Source: Maritimibacter sp. (lineage in GTDB: Bacteria; Pseudomonadota; Alphaproteobacteria; Rhodobacterales; Rhodobacteraceae). From it: a DNA stretch of 12,764 bases. The stretch's first letter is position 1; each line of letters starts with the position of its first letter. The stretch covers positions 25,608 to 38,371 of the forward strand of contig JAGRMP010000022.1 of assembly GCA_020441225.1 (NCBI GenBank). Direction: 5' to 3'. A model generated the notes under the pieces. The model searched no databases and had not been told where the DNA came from. It saw only the letters and a program-made list of their open reading frames with translations. Shown piece after piece: positions 1-7,437 of the stretch. The position numbers were made by a program, and so were the translations under genes.

Positions 1-772
1 TCCGGTCGCCTTCCAGCGACCACGGGCGATAGATCAGGTCGGGGAGAATCGCGACGCCCATGCCGGTGGCCACAAGCGAGCGTACCGCCTCCACCGAGCG
101 GGTGCGAAACGCCACCTCGGGCCGCGCACCGAGCGAGGACAGGAGTTGCTGGGTCGATGCCTCGATCTCCTCGACCGACAGCATGATCAGCGGTTCGCTT
201 GCGACTTCGGCCAGGCTCACCGCTTCCTCCGACGCCAGGGGATGACCGAGCGGCAGCCACAGACGCATTGCCGAAGCGACGATGCTCTCCACCTGGAAAG
301 CAGCCCGGTTGTGCAGGTTCGACACGATCAGGAAGGCGACATCGATCTCGCCGCCGATCAGCAGATGCTCGAGGTATTCCCCGGTATCCTCGATCGCGGT
401 GATGGCGACGCCCGGAAACGTGCGCCGGAACCGTCCCAGCGCATCGGACAGCCCGTATCCGGCCACCAGCGACGTCACACCGAGCCGTACCTCGCCGCCC
501 CGCGCTTCGGGCCCGACCATGAATGCACGGCGCGCGTCGGAGACATCGTCGCGGATCTTTCGGGCGTGGCGCAGGAATTGGTGCCCGGCGACAGTGATTT
601 CCAAACCGCGGGCCCGTCGCTCGAACAGCGCGATGCCCAGATCGGCCTCCAGCGCCTTGATCGCCTCGGTGACGGAGGACTGCGAGATAGACAGCACCTT
701 GGCAGCACCGGACACGCTGCCGTGCTCGGCCGCCGCCACGAAGAACTGAAGCTGTCTCAAGGTGAAGGCCAT
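1..772 (-). CDS. LysR-family transcriptional regulator (C-terminus cut by window edge)
   Basis: The frame is open from the ATG at 772 to the window edge, giving 257 codons of a protein family usually about 300 aa long, so roughly the last 40-50 residues lie outside. Residues 1-62 are a typical LysR winged helix-turn-helix: it begins MAFTLRQLQFFVAAAEHGSV, followed by GAAKVLSISQSSVTEAIKAL and then LFERRARGLEITVAG. The rest fits the substrate-binding-like effector domain, including LPLGHPLA and the late GMGVAILPDL stretch. LysR proteins bind DNA as tetramers and respond to a small-molecule inducer; neither ligand nor target can be read from the sequence. It points the same way as the ligase and aminotransferase genes rather than away from them, so control of that operon is possible but not shown by layout. 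The ribosome site is weak. The family call is secure; the role is unknown. Confidence 0.92.
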   Translation of the reverse strand, partial: MAFTLRQLQFFVAAAEHGSVSGAAKVLSISQSSVTEAIKALEADLGIALFERRARGLEITVAGHQFLRHARKIRDDVSDARRAFMVGPEARGGEVRLGVTSLVAGYGLSDALGRFRRTFPGVAITAIEDTGEYLEHLLIGGEIDVAFLIVSNLHNRAAFQVESIVASAMRLWLPLGHPLASEEAVSLAEVASEPLIMLSVEEIEASTQQLLSSLGARPEVAFRTRSVEAVRSLVATGMGVAILPDLIYRPWSLEGDR

Positions 773-1128
773 GGTGTTCCGGCAGTTCGTTGCGCCGCCG
801 AGTGAACCAGACTTGGCGCGCCATTGAAAGGATCTCGCGGCCGCAGCGACGTTCGAACCGGTGCATTCTGCCGGGCGTCCGCACCGCGCCACCGCTTGCC
901 CTTGTGGACAGGCACCTGCCGACCGACTCGCGCGACCCGATTGTCGGGATCGCGGCCGCCGCTGCGCGACTGATCGCCAAGGTGGAATTCCGCCATGTCC
1001 GGACCTGCGAGCGGCCGCGCTGATGCGGTCGACCCCGTCTTGTTGCACCAATGCCGGCGCTCTGACCTTGGAGGTCGTGACATAGCACCCCTGACGTCGC
1101 ACCCCGTTCCGACCGAGGTGTCGGTCGA
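773..1128. other. Intergenic stretch with no recognisable gene
   Basis: This is about 350 bases upstream of the LysR gene. Short open frames exist on both strands, but none gives a protein I recognise, and their arginine/proline-rich translations look like noise from GC-rich DNA. A short dyad, GACCTTGGAGGTC, lies near 1065. The minus-strand frame open from 1452 continues through this stretch, but after about residue 108 it stops resembling any family. The stretch presumably holds the LysR promoter and perhaps further decayed sequence. Confidence 0.5.
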
Positions 1129-1537
1129 TCTGTCGACACGCGTTCGCCCGAGCAGATGTCCTGCATCCGCGATGTCCGCCTCGAAGGCCAAGCCGAAGAC
1201 TTCGGCGTCATCGCGAAAGATGGCGTCAGGAGCCATCCGGTGCCTGTCGCCGATCCCGGGTTTCTCCTCCATTCCGAAGAGGCTGCGCATGAAGGGGCCA
1301 AACGGCATCCAGACGGTTTCCAGGAGCGGCAGCGGGATCTCGGAATTGCCGGCTCTGCAGAGCGTGATGTGAAACCGGTCGTTCTCGCGCACGCAGGCGC
1401 CGGTGTCGCCGGTCTCGCAACTTCGGTTCATCCGCCTGTCGCAGGCCGCCATTTGCGCCTGGCGTGAATCGCCCGGAAATGTGCGCCTCGCACAGGGCCT
1501 GACAAGGCTGCTGGTGCCGGGTCGAAAACTCTCTCAT
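1129..1537 (-). pseudogene. Decayed GntR-family regulator with FCD ligand-binding domain
   Basis: Two pieces of one regulator can be read in different frames. From the ATG at 1537 the translation includes ALCEAHISGRFTPGA, which resembles the start of a GntR DNA-binding domain (compare the common pattern 'I-G-F-PG'). From about 1452, in another frame, comes the body of an FCD domain: the FHITLCRAGNS motif, then ETVWMPFGPFMRSLF, then DRHRMAPDAIFRDDAEVF and DIADAGHLL. These keep the histidines expected at the FCD metal site. Everything between the pieces, including the recognition helix and the start of the FCD domain (well over 100 residues in the family), is missing, and the C-terminal end dissolves into unrelated sequence. 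It therefore cannot make a working repressor. It lies just downstream of the ligase gene and may be the former local regulator of that operon (inference). Confidence 0.65.
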
Positions 1538-1550
1538 GCGGTCTGTAATG

Positions 1551-2933
1551 TCAGATCGTGTTGCCGAAATAGTCGACCTCTTCCGCCGTGACCTCGGCCA
1601 TGAAGCGGTCGTATTCGGATTGTCGCAATGCGAGGAACACATGCGCCATCTTTTCGCCGAGGGCTTCTTTGACGAAAACCGACCCTGAGGCGCGCGCGAT
1701 CGCAGCGGCCCAATCTGTCGGCAGCACATGGTTGCTGTTCACGTCATAGGACGTGGCTTCGGCGTCGGGGAGCAGTTTGTCCCGGATGCCTTCGAATATC
1801 CCGGCCAGCACGCCCGCGCCTACGAGATAGGGGTTGGCATCGACACCGGGGGTGCGGTGTTCGATGTGACGATTGGCCGGGTTTCCGGCGGGGACCCTGA
1901 TCGCGACGCTGCGGTTGTTGCGCCCCCAGGTCGCGGCGGTGGGCGCATAGCTGTTGCGGCCGAACCGCCGCCACGAGTTGATGTTGGGCGCGAACAGCAG
2001 CATCGCTTCCGCCAGGGTCTTCTGCAGTCCGGCCACCGCGTTCAGCAGCAACGGCGCCAGCGCGTCGCCGCAGTCGGCCATCAGGTTCTCGCCCGCCGCG
2101 TTCGCCAGGCTGGTGTGCAGGTGCATGCCCGACCCGGAGCGGCCGGAGAACGGCTTGGCCATGAAACTGGCGCGCATCCCGTGCCGCAGCGCAAGACTGC
2201 GCACCAGCCGTTTGAGCATCACCAGATCGTCGGCCGCGCGCAGGCCGCTGTTGCGGTGACGCAGGGTCAGCTCGTATTGGCCGGGCGCATATTCGGAAAT
2301 CATCGTCTCCACCGGCAGGCCCTGCACCTCGGCATGGGCGTAGAGCGCGGCGATGAAGGTCTCCATGTTGTCGAGCGGATCGAGGCTGTAGACCTGATTG
2401 GCCTGCACCAGCTCGCCGGTGAGCGGCATTCGCGCGGTCTGCGGCCGGCCATGGGCGTCCCGATGCGCATCCAGAAGGTAGAACTCCAGCTCGAAGGCCA
2501 TCACCGGGGTCATCCCGATCCGCTCAAACGCCTCGATCCGGCGTGACAGCGCATGGCGCGGATCGGCTCCCATGCGGGTGCCGTCAAGCTCGAAGAGGCT
2601 GACCCGAACCTCGCCGCGTTTGGGCGCGGTCCAGGGCAGTTCCACCAGCGATCCGGCAATCGGCCAGGCGATCCGGTCGGCGTCGCCGTCGTCCCAGACC
2701 AGCCCGGTCTCGTCCACGTCTTCGCCCGAGACGTCGAGCCCCAGGATCGAGCCCGGCAGGTGGCGCCCGGATGTGTAGAGGCGCAGCAATTCGTGGCGGC
2801 GGATGATCTTACCGCGGGCGATGCCGTTGGGGTCGATCAACACCAGATCGAAGGCCGAAATGTCGGGGTGTGCGGCCAGAAAAGCCTCGGCCTCTTCGAT
2901 CGAAGCGGCCTCGTCCGGGCGGGAACCGGTCAT
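1551..2933 (-). CDS. Glutamine synthetase-fold gamma-glutamyl ligase (PuuA-like)
   Basis: This 460-residue cytosolic enzyme has the two-domain glutamine synthetase layout. A beta-grasp domain occupies roughly residues 20-110 (FDLVLIDPNGIARGK at 29-42). The catalytic domain follows, with FELEFYLLD near 147, ISEYAPGQYELTL at 212-224, the nucleotide/metal motif GSGMHLHTSL at 267-276, RNNRSVAIRVP near 338-348 and the arginine-rich HIEHRTPGVDANPYL near 356-370. Members with this pattern use ATP to join glutamate to an amine; the best-known example, PuuA, makes gamma-glutamylputrescine. The polyamine-type importer nearby fits such a substrate, but the amine cannot be read from the sequence. The ATG overlaps the aminotransferase stop as ATGA, with AAGGAG 8 bases upstream, so the two genes are translationally coupled. 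Alternatives are related ligases acting on methylamine, isopropylamine or ethanolamine. A true nitrogen-assimilation GlnA is unlikely given its motifs and setting. Confidence 0.9.
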   Translation of the reverse strand: MTGSRPDEAASIEEAEAFLAAHPDISAFDLVLIDPNGIARGKIIRRHELLRLYTSGRHLPGSILGLDVSGEDVDETGLVWDDGDADRIAWPIAGSLVELPWTAPKRGEVRVSLFELDGTRMGADPRHALSRRIEAFERIGMTPVMAFELEFYLLDAHRDAHGRPQTARMPLTGELVQANQVYSLDPLDNMETFIAALYAHAEVQGLPVETMISEYAPGQYELTLRHRNSGLRAADDLVMLKRLVRSLALRHGMRASFMAKPFSGRSGSGMHLHTSLANAAGENLMADCGDALAPLLLNAVAGLQKTLAEAMLLFAPNINSWRRFGRNSYAPTAATWGRNNRSVAIRVPAGNPANRHIEHRTPGVDANPYLVGAGVLAGIFEGIRDKLLPDAEATSYDVNSNHVLPTDWAAAIARASGSVFVKEALGEKMAHVFLALRQSEYDRFMAEVTAEEVDYFGNTI

Positions 2934-4342
2934 CGCGCCCGCTCCTTTTCGACCAGGCGGCTCAGCACGTTTTCGAAGGCGCCAAGCAGGCCCTCGATCT
3001 GCGCCTCCGTCGTGGTCGGCGCGACCAGCACCATGTTGTGAAACGGCGTCACCAGGTAGCCCTGATTGAGCAGGCCGATGTGCAAGGCGTGCTGGATGTC
3101 GTCGATCATCGCCGCATGGGCCTCTTGGGCATTGCGAACGAGTGTCGGCGAAAAGACGATCTCGAGGCGCGCGCCAACGCGGCTCACGTGCCAGGGCAAG
3201 CCTGCGGCGCGGATCGCGTCGGTGAAGCCCCGTTCAAGCCGGTCGGCATGGCGGTTCATGGTCTCGTAGGCCTCGGCCGTCATGACCTCTTCGAGGGTCG
3301 CCCGCAGGCAGGCGATCTGCAGGGTGCTGCCCGAAAGGGTCGTGCCGATGCCGGAATGGCCGATGCCGCTCATCCGGGCGCGGATCTCGGACAACGCCTG
3401 CGCCACCTCCCTGGACATGCCCCAGATCGCGACCGGCACGCCGCCGCCCACCGGTTTGCCGACGACGAAAATGTCGGGCTCAAGGCCATGCACAGCGGTG
3501 TAACCGCCGAGGCCCGTCGAGATTGTGTGGGTCTCGTCGATATGCAGCAGGGTGCCGGTGGCGCGGGTCAGATCGCGCAACGCCGTCAGGTATCCCTCGT
3601 CCGGGAGGATCATGCCGCAGTTGGTCATCACCGGCTCGGCCAGGACGACCGCGATATCGCCGGTCTCCAGTGCCGCCTTCAGCGCCGCGATGTCGTTGAA
3701 CGGGATGCTCACGCTCGTCTTGGTGACATCGACAACCTGCCCCAGCAGGTTCTTGCGGGCCACGGTCCGACCGTCTTCGAGGTCGACCAGAGCGTCATCG
3801 ACCGCGCCGTGATAGCAGCCATCGAAGACGAGGATCCTGTTGCGGCCGGTCACCGCGCGCGCGACCCGGATCGCAAAGCGGTTGGCGTCGCTGGCGGTGG
3901 TCGCGATCTGAAAGACGAAGGGGCCGAAGCGCTCGGTGAGCAGCTTGCCGACCTCTGCGGTTTCGCTCGACGGCAACATCGTCGTCAGCCCGCGCCCGGC
4001 GGTCCGCGCCAGGGCGTCGAGGATGGGCTGAGGCGCGTGGCCGAACATGGCGCCGGTATCGCCAAGACAGAAATCGGCCAGGTCATTGCCGTCGATATCG
4101 GTCAGGAGGCTGCCCGAGGCGCTGGCAACCGCGAAGGGGAAGGGCATGGGCCAATCCCGCATCCAATGCTGTGGCACCTGATCGTAAAAACCGGACACGG
4201 GAGTGTCGAACATGGCTTTGCTTTTCGGCCGCCGCTGTTCGTAAAGGCGGGCTTCGCGCTCCGCAATGGCGCGCGCCCTGGCGCAGAGCGCCGTGGTGTC
4301 CTGCCCCGGCGCAAGAGCGGGGGCGGTCTCCGGATGGTTCAT
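2930..4342 (-). CDS. Class III PLP aminotransferase, glutamate-1-semialdehyde-aminomutase-like
   Basis: A 470-residue fold-type I PLP enzyme. Visible landmarks are the small-domain lead-in DIDGNDLADF near 82-91, MFGHAPQPI near 99-107, the cofactor-stacking YHG at 177-179, AEP at 235-237, the aspartate that pairs with the pyridine nitrogen in LLHIDETHT (Asp269), and the Schiff-base lysine in VVGKPVGGGVPV (Lys296). Its pattern is closer to glutamate-1-semialdehyde aminomutase-like proteins than to the omega-transaminases PuuE or SpuC, but here it sits with an amine ligase and not with tetrapyrrole genes. It is probably a catabolic aminotransferase moving an amino group to or from a small amine or amino acid (inference). 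I chose the ATG at 4342: GAGG sits six bases upstream. An in-frame TTG at 4354 overlaps that ribosome site and would add only four residues. The stop overlaps the ligase start by four bases. Confidence 0.88.
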   Translation of the reverse strand: MNHPETAPALAPGQDTTALCARARAIAEREARLYEQRRPKSKAMFDTPVSGFYDQVPQHWMRDWPMPFPFAVASASGSLLTDIDGNDLADFCLGDTGAMFGHAPQPILDALARTAGRGLTTMLPSSETAEVGKLLTERFGPFVFQIATTASDANRFAIRVARAVTGRNRILVFDGCYHGAVDDALVDLEDGRTVARKNLLGQVVDVTKTSVSIPFNDIAALKAALETGDIAVVLAEPVMTNCGMILPDEGYLTALRDLTRATGTLLHIDETHTISTGLGGYTAVHGLEPDIFVVGKPVGGGVPVAIWGMSREVAQALSEIRARMSGIGHSGIGTTLSGSTLQIACLRATLEEVMTAEAYETMNRHADRLERGFTDAIRAAGLPWHVSRVGARLEIVFSPTLVRNAQEAHAAMIDDIQHALHIGLLNQGYLVTPFHNMVLVAPTTTEAQIEGLLGAFENVLSRLVEKERAR

Positions 4343-4444
4343 GGCGATCCTCAAAGCCGTAATGTCATGATTTTAGTGCTTTCACCGGGTCTGGCCGTCA
4401 ACGTCTATGTCGATGAAGACCAGACCGTCCGGGTCGTGACGTCG

Positions 4445-4462
4445 AGTTTTCTCTGGAAAACT
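4445..4462. promoter_or_regulatory. Perfect 7-bp inverted repeat in the gap before the aminotransferase
   Basis: AGTTTTC, four bases TCTG, then GAAAACT: both arms match exactly. It lies about 100 bases upstream of the aminotransferase start and about 80 bases after the DUF3237 stop, in the only non-coding gap of the minus-strand block. It is not followed by a run of T on either strand, so an operator is slightly more likely than a terminator. The binding protein is unknown; the decayed GntR regulator or the LysR protein are possibilities only. Confidence 0.35.
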
Positions 4463-4518
4463 ATCGCAAAGACAAGCTTCACGGCGTGCGGGCGCGCCCG
4501 CTCGGACAAAGCGCGGCG

Positions 4519-4532
4519 CCGCATCGATGCGG
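4519..4532. promoter_or_regulatory. 14-bp perfect palindrome downstream of the DUF3237 gene
   Basis: CCGCATCGATGCGG is self-complementary over its whole length with no loop, so it suits a dimeric DNA-binding protein better than an RNA hairpin. It lies 13 bases after the DUF3237 stop and about 180 bases before the aminotransferase start. Some such palindromes arise by chance in GC-rich DNA, so confidence is low. Confidence 0.25.
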
Positions 4533-4544
4533 TCGGCCTGCGCC

Positions 4545-5023
4545 TCAGATCTCGGCGTGCCAGAGCTCGACGAAGACGTTTTCCTCGTCCCCGGCGGGGG
4601 CATATGCGGTGCCGAACAACACCATCTCGCCCAGGCCTTCGAGGGGCCGGCGGGCACCTCCAGCTCGGCGCGGGTACGGCCGCGAAAGCTCCCGTCCCCC
4701 TGCGGCACCATGCGGCCTGCGTTGTGCACCATCACCAGCGTGCCGTCGTCGAGCTTGAGAACATAGCGCGCCTCGACCTCGTAGCTCCCATCGGCGAGGC
4801 GTCGCGCGAAATCGGCACCGCCGGGCAGGATGGTCGCGCGCCAGCCGTCCGCGACCGCCACGCCCCCGGTGATCGGGAACATCGCCCTGCCCACGCCGCG
4901 GCTGGTGTCGAATTCGGTCGGCGACCCGATCTCGGCCCGGATCGCGCAGACCCGGGTCAGGCGGGGCCGACCGGGCGAATGCGGCGCGCCCAGAGCCGTG
5001 ATGTCGGGGCCGTCAGCGCGCAT
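4545..5023 (-). pseudogene. DUF3237 (UPF0311) family protein, single frameshift
   Basis: The ATG at 5023 opens a frame with the family's hallmarks: VCAIRAEIG near 25-33, FPITGGV near 49-55, ATILPGGADF near 63-72 and ARYVLKLDDGTLVMVHNAGR near 85-104. After about residue 127 (LEVPAGP) this frame turns into serine/arginine-rich nonsense. The next frame then carries the expected family ending, GLGEMVLFGTAYAPAGDEEN then VFVELWHAEI and a stop at 4545-4547. The switch falls at a run of four G (4643-4646; C on the coding strand), and one extra base there would restore a protein of about 160 aa, the usual size. So this is either a recent mutation or a sequencing error in a homopolymer. The start overlaps the amidohydrolase stop by 11 bases, marking it as the last gene of the tetR-amidohydrolase operon. 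The function of the family is unknown to me; it is often a small accessory to catabolic clusters. Confidence 0.75.
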
Positions 5024-6662
5024 GGGTGATCCGGCCGTCGAACAGGGTCAGATCGACCTCCATCTCGCCGATCCGGTCGGGGGCGGTCCGTTCGATATCG
5101 CCCGACAACAGGGCGAGGTCCGCCTTCATGCCGGTCCGGATCATGCCGGTCAGATCTTCCGCAAACCCGACATGGGCGCCGGCGCGGGTGTAGGCCGCCA
5201 GCACATCGTGCAGCTCCAGCCGCTGGTCGGGCAGACCCGCGACCCAGTTCCGTCGGGTCAGGGCGGCCTGGATCCCCGCAAGCGGCGAGATCGGCACGAT
5301 CGGCCAGTCCGAGGAAAAGGCAACGGTCGCGCCGGTGTCGGCGATGGCGCGCCAGGCATAGGCCAGCCGCGCCCGGTCCGGCCCGATCCCCGCGGTGGTC
5401 TCGTCCTCGCGGACCGGCGCGTGCGGCGGCTGCATCGAGGCGACGACCCCGAGCGCGGCGAAGCGCGTCAGGTCGTCTGGGTGCAGCATCTCGACATGTT
5501 CGATCCGGTGCCGCCGGTCGCGCGGGCCATTGGCTTTCGCCGCCGCCTCGTAGCCATCCAGCGCCAGGCGCACGGCCGCGTCGCCGATGGCATGGATGGC
5601 GATCTGCATCCCGCGCCTGTCGATCTCGATCGCCGCGGCGATGAAATCCTCGCGGGTAAAGAGCAGATCGCCCCGATGGCCCGGCCGGTCGGCATAGGGC
5701 TCGATCATCGCGGCGGTGCCGCTCGCGATCACGCCGTCGAGGAAGATCTTGACGAAGCCCGAACGGAGCGTGTCGCCGCGGAAATCCCGTGTCATCGCGC
5801 TGGCGCGGTCGAGCTCGGTGAGGTCCATTTCCGCGGTGAGGTGGAAGGGCACCCGCAGACGCGAGATCAGGTCGCCCTCGTCCTCGACCTCGCGCAGGAC
5901 CTCGAGCATGTAGCGGTTGCCGTCCATGTTGTGCATCGTGGTGATGCCGTGCCGCGCCGCGTGGCGCAGGCCCACCTTGAGGGTCTCGCGGTCTTCCTGG
6001 CGCTCCTTCTCGGTCGGGGGTACCGGCGGTTCGATCCCCGACATGCCGAGCGACTCCCGCCCGCCGACATTGCGCAGCGCCAGCACCGGCAGCATCGCCA
6101 GCTTCTCGTGCAGCTCGCCCGTGGCCTTGCCGTCCGCGCCCATCACCACTTCGTTGCCCCGCGGAAGCTCGCGCCCGCCGAGCAGGCCTGCCGCTTCGAG
6201 CGCCGCGGTGTTGGCCCAGGCGGTGTGAAAGTCGTAGGCCATGATCGCCAGCGGCCGGTTCGGGCAGATCTCGTCCAGCACCTGCCGGTTCAGCGGCCGG
6301 TCGGGGCCGATGATTGCGTACCCTGCGCCTTGCCCCAACAAGAGCGTGAGGTCGGGATGCGCGTCCGCGTAGTCCTGAACCGCCTCGCGCAAGGCCTCCA
6401 TGCCGCTGACCCTGTCGGCCCGGATCACGGTTTCGTTGTAGCCGCCCATGAAGAGATGCACGTGCGATTCCACGAAACCGGGCAGCAGCGTGCGCCCGCC
6501 GGCGTCGATTCTGCGGGTTTCCGGCCCCGCCAGGGCCGCGACTTTGGCATCGGATCCGACAGCGACGATCCGGTCGCCCGCCACCGCGACCGCCGTTGCG
6601 CGCGGCGCGTCGGGGTCCATGGTCAACACGCTGGCATTGGTGAAAACGAAAGTGGGGGTCAT
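5013..6662 (-). CDS. Amidohydrolase family 3 (YtcJ-type) metal-dependent hydrolase
   Basis: A 549-residue enzyme of the amidohydrolase superfamily. The small beta-sandwich parts lie at both ends ([17 protein letters not shown] near the start, MKADLALLSGDIE near 512-524) and frame the barrel. Metal-site residues are visible: the HxH of GFVESHVHLF (His67, His69), a lysine in VKIFLDG (Lys305) that suits the carboxylated bridging lysine, His357 in AIHAIGD, His389 in RIEHVEM and Asp452 in FSSDWPI. YtcJ-type enzymes hydrolyse N-acyl, formamide or related C-N bonds; the natural substrate here is unknown. There is no signal peptide, so it acts in the cytosol. The ATG at 6662 has AGGAG seven bases upstream and overlaps the TetR stop as ATGA. 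The frame is open to 6818, but that extension lies inside the tetR gene and looks like noise. The neighbouring ligase and aminotransferase suggest an amide or gamma-glutamyl intermediate as substrate (inference). Confidence 0.9.
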   Translation of the reverse strand: MTPTFVFTNASVLTMDPDAPRATAVAVAGDRIVAVGSDAKVAALAGPETRRIDAGGRTLLPGFVESHVHLFMGGYNETVIRADRVSGMEALREAVQDYADAHPDLTLLLGQGAGYAIIGPDRPLNRQVLDEICPNRPLAIMAYDFHTAWANTAALEAAGLLGGRELPRGNEVVMGADGKATGELHEKLAMLPVLALRNVGGRESLGMSGIEPPVPPTEKERQEDRETLKVGLRHAARHGITTMHNMDGNRYMLEVLREVEDEGDLISRLRVPFHLTAEMDLTELDRASAMTRDFRGDTLRSGFVKIFLDGVIASGTAAMIEPYADRPGHRGDLLFTREDFIAAAIEIDRRGMQIAIHAIGDAAVRLALDGYEAAAKANGPRDRRHRIEHVEMLHPDDLTRFAALGVVASMQPPHAPVREDETTAGIGPDRARLAYAWRAIADTGATVAFSSDWPIVPISPLAGIQAALTRRNWVAGLPDQRLELHDVLAAYTRAGAHVGFAEDLTGMIRTGMKADLALLSGDIERTAPDRIGEMEVDLTLFDGRITHAR

Positions 6663-7336
6663 GCGGCATCTCCTGTCTGACGCAGGCGCGTCGCGGTGAG
6701 CGTGGAATCGTCGAAGACGTGGTTCAAAATCGGCGTGAACTTCTGCGACAGCATCGCGTCGTGATCCGCCAGCGTGGTCTGCGGGTCCGTGATCAGGGCC
6801 AGGTAGCAGGGGAACCACAGGTCATACAGCAGGGTCGCAAGATAGCTCATGTCCATCGGCGCGCCCGAGCGGGTGTGCAGTTCGTAAAGCTCCAGCCGCG
6901 CCTCGATGGCCTCGATCATCAGCCGCGAGGTATCGCGGAATCGCTCCGACAGATCGGTCTCGGGCCGCCGGATGACCGAGGCCTCGGCATAGCGCCAGAC
7001 CCGCCGCGAGGCGATATTCAGCGTCTCCTGCGAGATCTCGGAGAACAGGTCCAGCACGATGTCGGTCAGCGGCACCCGATCCAACCGCGGTCTGCGCAAT
7101 CCCTCTTCGCGCTTTCGCTGGGTCCCCTCCTCGACGATGGCGACCAGGATGCCGTCCTTGGACCCGAAGTAGTTGAACACGGTCGGGGTCGAGACGTCGC
7201 AGGCTTCGGCGATATCCGAGACCGTGGTCGCATCGACGCCCTTTTTCTCGAACAGCTCGATGGCCGCCGCAATGATATCCTCCCGCCGCCGGGCTTTCTT
7301 GCGGTGACGCAATCCGAGTACTGCATCGTTGGGCAT
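6659..7336 (-). CDS. TetR-family transcriptional regulator
   Basis: A 225-residue one-component regulator. Residues 15-62 form the TetR DNA-binding domain: [20 protein letters not shown], then [20 protein letters not shown] with SKDGIL, matching the helix-turn-helix and the usual tyrosine-phenylalanine contact region. The remaining alpha-helical part is the variable ligand-binding and dimer domain. The ATG at 7336 has GAAGAG upstream. The gene is the first of the minus-strand operon and is translationally coupled to the amidohydrolase. It is also divergent from the ABC importer across a 100-base AT-rich promoter with two inverted repeats. That layout fits autoregulated repression of both operons, lifted by the imported compound or a breakdown product of it (inference from layout; the ligand cannot be read). 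Confidence 0.92.
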   Translation of the reverse strand: MPNDAVLGLRHRKKARRREDIIAAAIELFEKKGVDATTVSDIAEACDVSTPTVFNYFGSKDGILVAIVEEGTQRKREEGLRRPRLDRVPLTDIVLDLFSEISQETLNIASRRVWRYAEASVIRRPETDLSERFRDTSRLMIEAIEARLELYELHTRSGAPMDMSYLATLLYDLWFPCYLALITDPQTTLADHDAMLSQKFTPILNHVFDDSTLTATRLRQTGDAA

Positions 7337-7356
7337 CTGGATCTCTTCACTGTTCC

Positions 7357-7382
7357 AAAAATTTTGTCTTGTTAAAATTTTT
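7357..7382. promoter_or_regulatory. Perfect 9-8-9 inverted repeat, candidate TetR operator 1
   Basis: AAAAATTTT, eight bases, then AAAATTTTT: the arms are exact reverse complements. It lies 21 bases from the TetR start and immediately next to a second inverted repeat of the same overall length. AT-rich arms can pair by chance, so the evidence is the tandem arrangement more than the bases themselves. Confidence 0.45.
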
Positions 7383-7407
7383 ATTGACTATAATTTTTCT
7401 GTCAATA
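7382..7407. promoter_or_regulatory. Perfect 7-12-7 inverted repeat, candidate TetR operator 2
   Basis: TATTGAC, twelve bases, then GTCAATA, exact over both arms. The spacer contains TATAAT, a likely -10 box for the importer operon. The right arm contains TTGACA when read on the minus strand, a consensus -35 for tetR. A dimer bound here would block both directions, which is what a divergent TetR repressor is expected to do. This is the strongest operator candidate in the window. Confidence 0.6.
7389..7405. promoter_or_regulatory. Divergent promoter elements for tetR and the ABC importer
   Basis: On the plus strand TATAAT at 7389-7394 is a perfect -10 box; upstream TTGTCT at 7364-7369 is a poor and widely spaced -35. 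On the minus strand TTGACA at 7405-7400 is a perfect -35, with TAAAAA 16 bases further on as a weak -10. Both lie in a strikingly AT-rich island between GC-rich genes. Start sites have not been measured. Confidence 0.45.
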
Positions 7408-7437
7408 CCTTTCGAGGCATTCACAAGGTGGATCCAC

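Noticed and set aside
757..1452. 231-aa minus-strand frame as an intact regulator
   Set aside because: It lacks any DNA-binding domain and, after about residue 108, has no FCD resemblance; it also runs into the LysR start. It is treated as a remnant.
2870..5029. 719-codon open frame on the plus strand
   Set aside because: It runs antisense to the aminotransferase and DUF3237 genes; its translation is rich in Arg, His and Gly with no domain, as expected from GC-rich DNA opposite real genes.
4830..6680. 616-codon open frame on the plus strand
   Set aside because: It is antisense to the clear amidohydrolase and has no recognisable motif or ribosome site.
6663..6818. N-terminal extension of the amidohydrolase frame
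   Set aside because: It overlaps tetR out of frame and looks like noise; the ATG at 6662 has a good ribosome site and starts the normal family N-terminus.
7369..7437. Upstream TTG start giving the ATPase a hydrophobic leader
   Set aside because: It lies within the promoter palindromes, and ATPases of this family begin at the [13 protein letters not shown] strand; AAGGTGG precedes the ATG at 7438.
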